In this document: positions 4,622 through 7,569 of the stretch, piece after piece
Layout: each line of letters begins with the position of its first letter
Numbering within the stretch: position 1 is the stretch's first letter
Assembly (NCBI GenBank): GCA_003646045.1
Contig: QNDV01000101.1
Location: forward strand, 1-7,569
Direction: 5' to 3'
DNA from: a bacterium
GTDB taxonomy: Bacteria > Krumholzibacteriota > Krumholzibacteria > LZORAL124-64-63
Length of the DNA stretch: 7,569 nucleotides
Notes under the pieces: model-generated
Seen by the model: only the letters and a program-made list of their open reading frames with translations
The model's database searches: none
Told to the model about the DNA's origin: nothing
Position numbers and translations under genes: made by a program

Positions 4622-7453
4622 TCAGGAACCGCCGGCGCGCCTGGCCAGGTGCCGACCGGTCAGGGAAGCGGTGGATTTCATGAGCATGGCGGGAGTGCCC
4701 TGGGCGACGATCCGGCCCCCGTGGCGGCCTCCTCCCGGGCCCAGATCAATGACCCAGTCCGCCGCGACGATCAGGTCCAGATTGTGTTCGATGACCACTA
4801 CCGAGTGCCCCCGATCCACCAGTTCATGCAGCACCTTGACCAGCACCCGCACATCCTCGGCGTGCAGTCCGGTGGTGGGTTCATCCAGCAGGTAGAGATT
4901 GTTCCTGGCACCCGGGGCGGCCAGTTCTCGGGCCACCTTCAGGCGCTGGCTCTCGCCGCCGGAGAGAGTGGTGGCCGGCTGGCCCAGGGTCAGGTAACCC
5001 AGCCCCACCTTCTTGAGCAGCCACAGGCGTTGGCTGACAGCAGCCACATCGCCGAAAAAAGCCAGCGCGTCCTCCACGGTCATTTCCAGCACCTGGGCAA
5101 TGTCCAGTCCCTTGTAGTGGATCTCGAGGGTCGAGGCATTGAAGCGGCGTCCCCGGCAATCCTCGCAGGGTACGGCGATATCCGCCATGAACTGCATCTC
5201 CACCCGGTGGTAGCCCATGCCCTGGCAGCTTGAACAGCGTCCCCCCGCCGTGTTGAAGCTGAAGCGTCCCGGCGCGTAACCGTGGGCCACCGCCTCGGGC
5301 GTGGTCGCGAAGAGATCACGGATGGGAGCGAGGACCTGCAGGTACGTCGCCGGGTTGGAACGGCTGGTCCTGCCAATGGGTGTCTGGTCCACCCGGATGA
5401 CCTTGGACACGGCGTGAGCACCCTGCAAACCGGTAAACGGGAACGCACGGCCGCTGCCGCCCACCGCCTTGGCCGTCAAACCGTCGTAGAGACAGCCGTT
5501 CATCAAGCTACTCTTACCCGACCCCGAGAGGCCCGTCAGTGCCACGAACCGGTGCAGAGGCAGCTTGACGTCGATGTTGCGCAGGTTGTGCAGACGGGCG
5601 CCCTTGACCGTCAGCCAGCTTTCCGTGCGGTCCCTGCTGCTGCCACGGGTGGCACGTGTCCCACGGATGGCAACATCCACCTCGCCGCGCAGGTGGCGGG
5701 CCGTCAGGGTATCGCCGTTGGCAATGAGATCCGCCGTGGGCCCCTGGTAAACCAACTCGCCGCCGTTGCTGCCGGCGCCCGGTCCCAACTCCACGAAATG
5801 CTCGGCAGCCCGCAGCACATCCAGGTCGTGTTCCACCACCACCACGGTGTTGCCGCCCGCTACCAGGTCCCGCAGGGTGCCTACCAGACGTTCCACATCC
5901 TCGGCGTGCAGGCCACAGGTGGGTTCGTCCAGAACATAGAGGGTATCCACCAGACGCGACCCCAGAGCGTTGGCCAGATGAATGCGTTGGGCCTCGCCAC
6001 CGGACAGGGTTCGGGTCAGTCGGTCCAGGGTCAGGTAGCCCAGACCCACCCGCTCCAGGAAGGCCAGGCGGTGCAACACTTCCTGGCGCACCTCCCCCGC
6101 CGCCGCGGTCGCGGTCTTGTTGAGCCGCACCGCGCGCAGTTTCGCCAGGGCTTCCTCCACCGAGAGACGTCCCACCTGGCCCAGATCCAGGTTCTGGACC
6201 CGCACGGCCAGGGCCTCGGAACGCAAGCGACTGCCACCACAGGCGCGGCACAGGGTGTCACCCATGAAGCGCCTGGTGAAGAAACGGTGGTGGCCCTTCT
6301 TCATCTGCCGGCGCATGGTCTCCAGCCAGGGAATGATGCCGGGATAACCCTTGTCAGCGCCCTCGAGCACGAGTTGCTGCTGTTTGCGTGGCAGCTTGGT
6401 GAACGGTATCCCGGCGGGGATCTTGTGGCGGGCACAGAAGCGGAGCAGGGCCGTGGCCTCACGACCGAAAGTCTCGGTGCTCCAGGGTTTGATTGCACCT
6501 TCGCGCAGGGACAGACCCGGATCCGGTATGATCCTGTCCTCGTCGAATTCCAGGCGGTTGCCGAAACCCTTGCAGGCCGGGCAGGCGCCCTCGGGCGAGT
6601 TGAAGGAAAACAGACGGGGCGTGGGCTCGGGAAAAACCCGGCTACAGCCGTTGCAACGCAGATCAGAGGAGAACTCGCTGCGTCCGGGGCTGTCCTCGGC
6701 ACAGTCGTCATGGTTCTCCTGCGGACAATCCGGATCCCGCAACGCCGCCAGCCCCCCGGACTGCTGGAATGCCAGTTCCACCGCCTCTATGAAACGTGAC
6801 CTCGCCGAGGGCCCCAGTTTGAGGCGGTCCACCACCACGTCCAGGCTCCCGTCGCGGGGCAGTTTCACCTCGCCGATGCCCTCGTCATCCAGGCGATGGG
6901 TCTGCGCTCCCACCACCACCCGCTGGAAACCCTGGGCCAGCAGCGGTTCCCACCAGCCCACCGCCGCCGAGTCAGTCGGCACCGGCTGTGGATAGCAGAC
7001 ATACAGACGTGCACCGGCCGGACGCTCGCGGTTGGTGGCCCGCCAGACGGACTCGGTCGTATCCCGGGTCACGGCTTGTTCGCACTCCGGGCAAATCACC
7101 CTGCCCGCCCGCGCCCACATGACCCGCAGGTAGTCGTTGATCTCGGTGACGGTGCCCACGGTGGAACGGCCGCTGGTGACAGCGTTGCGCTGCTCGATGG
7201 CGATGGCGGGGCAGATACCCTCTATCCAGTCCACATCCGGCTTGGGCAGGCGGGCCAGGAACTGGCGGGCATAGGTACTGAGGGACTCGACATAGCTCCG
7301 CTGACCCTCGGCATAGAGGGTATCGAAGACCAGCGAAGACTTGCCGCTGCCCGACAGCCCACTGACGGCGGTCAGCACGCCCCGTGGAAAGTCCACGTCC
7401 ACCTGCTGGAGATTGTGTTGGCGCGCGCCCTTGACGCGGATGAAGTCGTCCAC
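4622..7453 (-). CDS. uvrA: UvrABC excinuclease subunit A (divergent sequence type)
   Basis: The 943-residue protein (E. coli UvrA has 940) is the damage-scanning ATPase of nucleotide excision repair. It dimerises, binds DNA and loads UvrB. Two ABC modules are complete: Walker A GLSGSGKSS (33-41), signature LSGGEAQR (483-490) and Walker B LYVLDEP (505-511), then Walker A GLSGSGKSS (641-649), signature LSGGESQR (830-837) and Walker B LYLLDEP (853-859). Zinc-finger pairs are C267/C270 with C291/C294 and C740/C743 with C763/C766. The probable UvrB-binding region (about 120-240) is present. The first module reads LDEPTCGLHAEDV where E. coli has LDEPSIGLHQRDN, and the central part (GIIPWLETM, CRACGGSRL) also differs, so a UvrA paralogue is possible. 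The GTG start at 7453 gives the normal length and has AAAGGA upstream. The ATG at 7543 lacks a ribosome binding site and would place an inverted repeat in coding sequence. Confidence 0.93.
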   Translation of the reverse strand: MDDFIRVKGARQHNLQQVDVDFPRGVLTAVSGLSGSGKSSLVFDTLYAEGQRSYVESLSTYARQFLARLPKPDVDWIEGICPAIAIEQRNAVTSGRSTVGTVTEINDYLRVMWARAGRVICPECEQAVTRDTTESVWRATNRERPAGARLYVCYPQPVPTDSAAVGWWEPLLAQGFQRVVVGAQTHRLDDEGIGEVKLPRDGSLDVVVDRLKLGPSARSRFIEAVELAFQQSGGLAALRDPDCPQENHDDCAEDSPGRSEFSSDLRCNGCSRVFPEPTPRLFSFNSPEGACPACKGFGNRLEFDEDRIIPDPGLSLREGAIKPWSTETFGREATALLRFCARHKIPAGIPFTKLPRKQQQLVLEGADKGYPGIIPWLETMRRQMKKGHHRFFTRRFMGDTLCRACGGSRLRSEALAVRVQNLDLGQVGRLSVEEALAKLRAVRLNKTATAAAGEVRQEVLHRLAFLERVGLGYLTLDRLTRTLSGGEAQRIHLANALGSRLVDTLYVLDEPTCGLHAEDVERLVGTLRDLVAGGNTVVVVEHDLDVLRAAEHFVELGPGAGSNGGELVYQGPTADLIANGDTLTARHLRGEVDVAIRGTRATRGSSRDRTESWLTVKGARLHNLRNIDVKLPLHRFVALTGLSGSGKSSLMNGCLYDGLTAKAVGGSGRAFPFTGLQGAHAVSKVIRVDQTPIGRTSRSNPATYLQVLAPIRDLFATTPEAVAHGYAPGRFSFNTAGGRCSSCQGMGYHRVEMQFMADIAVPCEDCRGRRFNASTLEIHYKGLDIAQVLEMTVEDALAFFGDVAAVSQRLWLLKKVGLGYLTLGQPATTLSGGESQRLKVARELAAPGARNNLYLLDEPTTGLHAEDVRVLVKVLHELVDRGHSVVVIEHNLDLIVAADWVIDLGPGGGRHGGRIVAQGTPAMLMKSTASLTGRHLARRAGGS

Positions 7454-7457
7454 GGTG

Positions 7458-7463
7458 TCCTTT
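7458..7463 (-). promoter_or_regulatory. Probable ribosome binding site of uvrA
   Basis: AAAGGA on the minus strand lies 4 nt before the GTG that opens VDDFIRVKGARQHN, the usual beginning of UvrA. The spacing is short but workable, and no Shine-Dalgarno sequence precedes the alternative ATG at 7543. Confidence 0.55.
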
Positions 7464-7479
7464 CCCGGCTCCGCTCCCG

Positions 7480-7530
7480 ATTCTGGTGCCCTGTCAATTT
7501 TCAATATCGGGGTTGGCAGGGCACCAGGAT
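7480..7530. repeat. Long imperfect inverted repeat upstream of uvrA
   Basis: The 18-bp arms ATTCTGGTGCCCTGTCAA (7480-7497) and its near reverse complement (7513-7530) match at 16 of 18 positions, including an 11-bp perfect block CTGGTGCCCTG. The spacer is 15 bp. The repeat begins 27 bp before the chosen uvrA start, so it could be an operator, a leader stem-loop, or the terminator of a gene beyond the window. It does not resemble the E. coli or Bacillus LexA boxes. No convincing promoter was found beside it. Confidence 0.8.
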
Positions 7531-7569
7531 GGCAATCGTCCATGATAACTGAGGTTTCGGTGGGGGCCA

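Noticed and set aside
7454..7543. 30-residue N-terminal extension of UvrA from ATG at 7543
   Set aside because: It lacks a ribosome binding site, has no homology to UvrA N-termini, makes the protein too long and would place the 51-bp inverted repeat in coding sequence.
1..7569. CRISPR array, insertion sequence, toxin-antitoxin, defence or biosynthetic cluster
   Set aside because: Nearly all coding space is taken by recognised housekeeping genes, and there are no spaced repeat arrays and no transposase.

Overview
This is an ordinary housekeeping stretch of a GC-rich bacterial chromosome. All recognised genes lie on the minus strand, so transcription runs from right to left. In that order they are uvrA (nucleotide excision repair), a receiver-only response regulator, tRNA-Phe(GAA), tRNA-Thr(CGU), glmM, glmS, and the first 53 codons of a RidA-family gene that runs off the left edge. 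I see no mobile element, CRISPR array, rRNA or phage gene.

The organism cannot be named from this window. GlmM has the sugar-binding loop GGEGNGG followed by VIYP, which I associate with Bacteroidetes and related lineages and with archaea rather than Proteobacteria. UvrA also departs from the E. coli type in several places. Shine-Dalgarno sequences are strong, both tRNAs encode their CCA ends, and the visible promoters look sigma70-like. I infer a GC-rich bacterium, possibly near the FCB group, with low confidence.

Layout: uvrA (7453 to 4622) is preceded by a large imperfect inverted repeat (7480-7530). The response regulator (4500 to 4096) lies 121 bp downstream of uvrA. The tRNA pair (4002 to 3837) has its own promoter, whose -35 box sits in a 13-bp copy of the regulator's last codons. 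A hairpin lies in the tRNA leader, and a clear intrinsic terminator follows at 3764-3787. glmM (3650 to 2313) and glmS (2238 to 418) then form a likely operon with two hairpins in the 74-bp gap. GlmS makes glucosamine-6-phosphate from fructose-6-phosphate and glutamine, and GlmM converts it to glucosamine-1-phosphate for UDP-GlcNAc, peptidoglycan and lipopolysaccharide synthesis. The RidA-family gene has its own promoter.

The most unusual signals are not coding. The 3' end of glmS, which is the attTn7 recognition region in many bacteria, is present again as an inverted, degenerate copy about 110 bp downstream, giving a large quasi-palindrome (257-450). The 13-bp direct repeat at the tRNA promoter and the inverted repeat upstream of uvrA are next in interest. 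I found no convincing previously undescribed multi-gene system.
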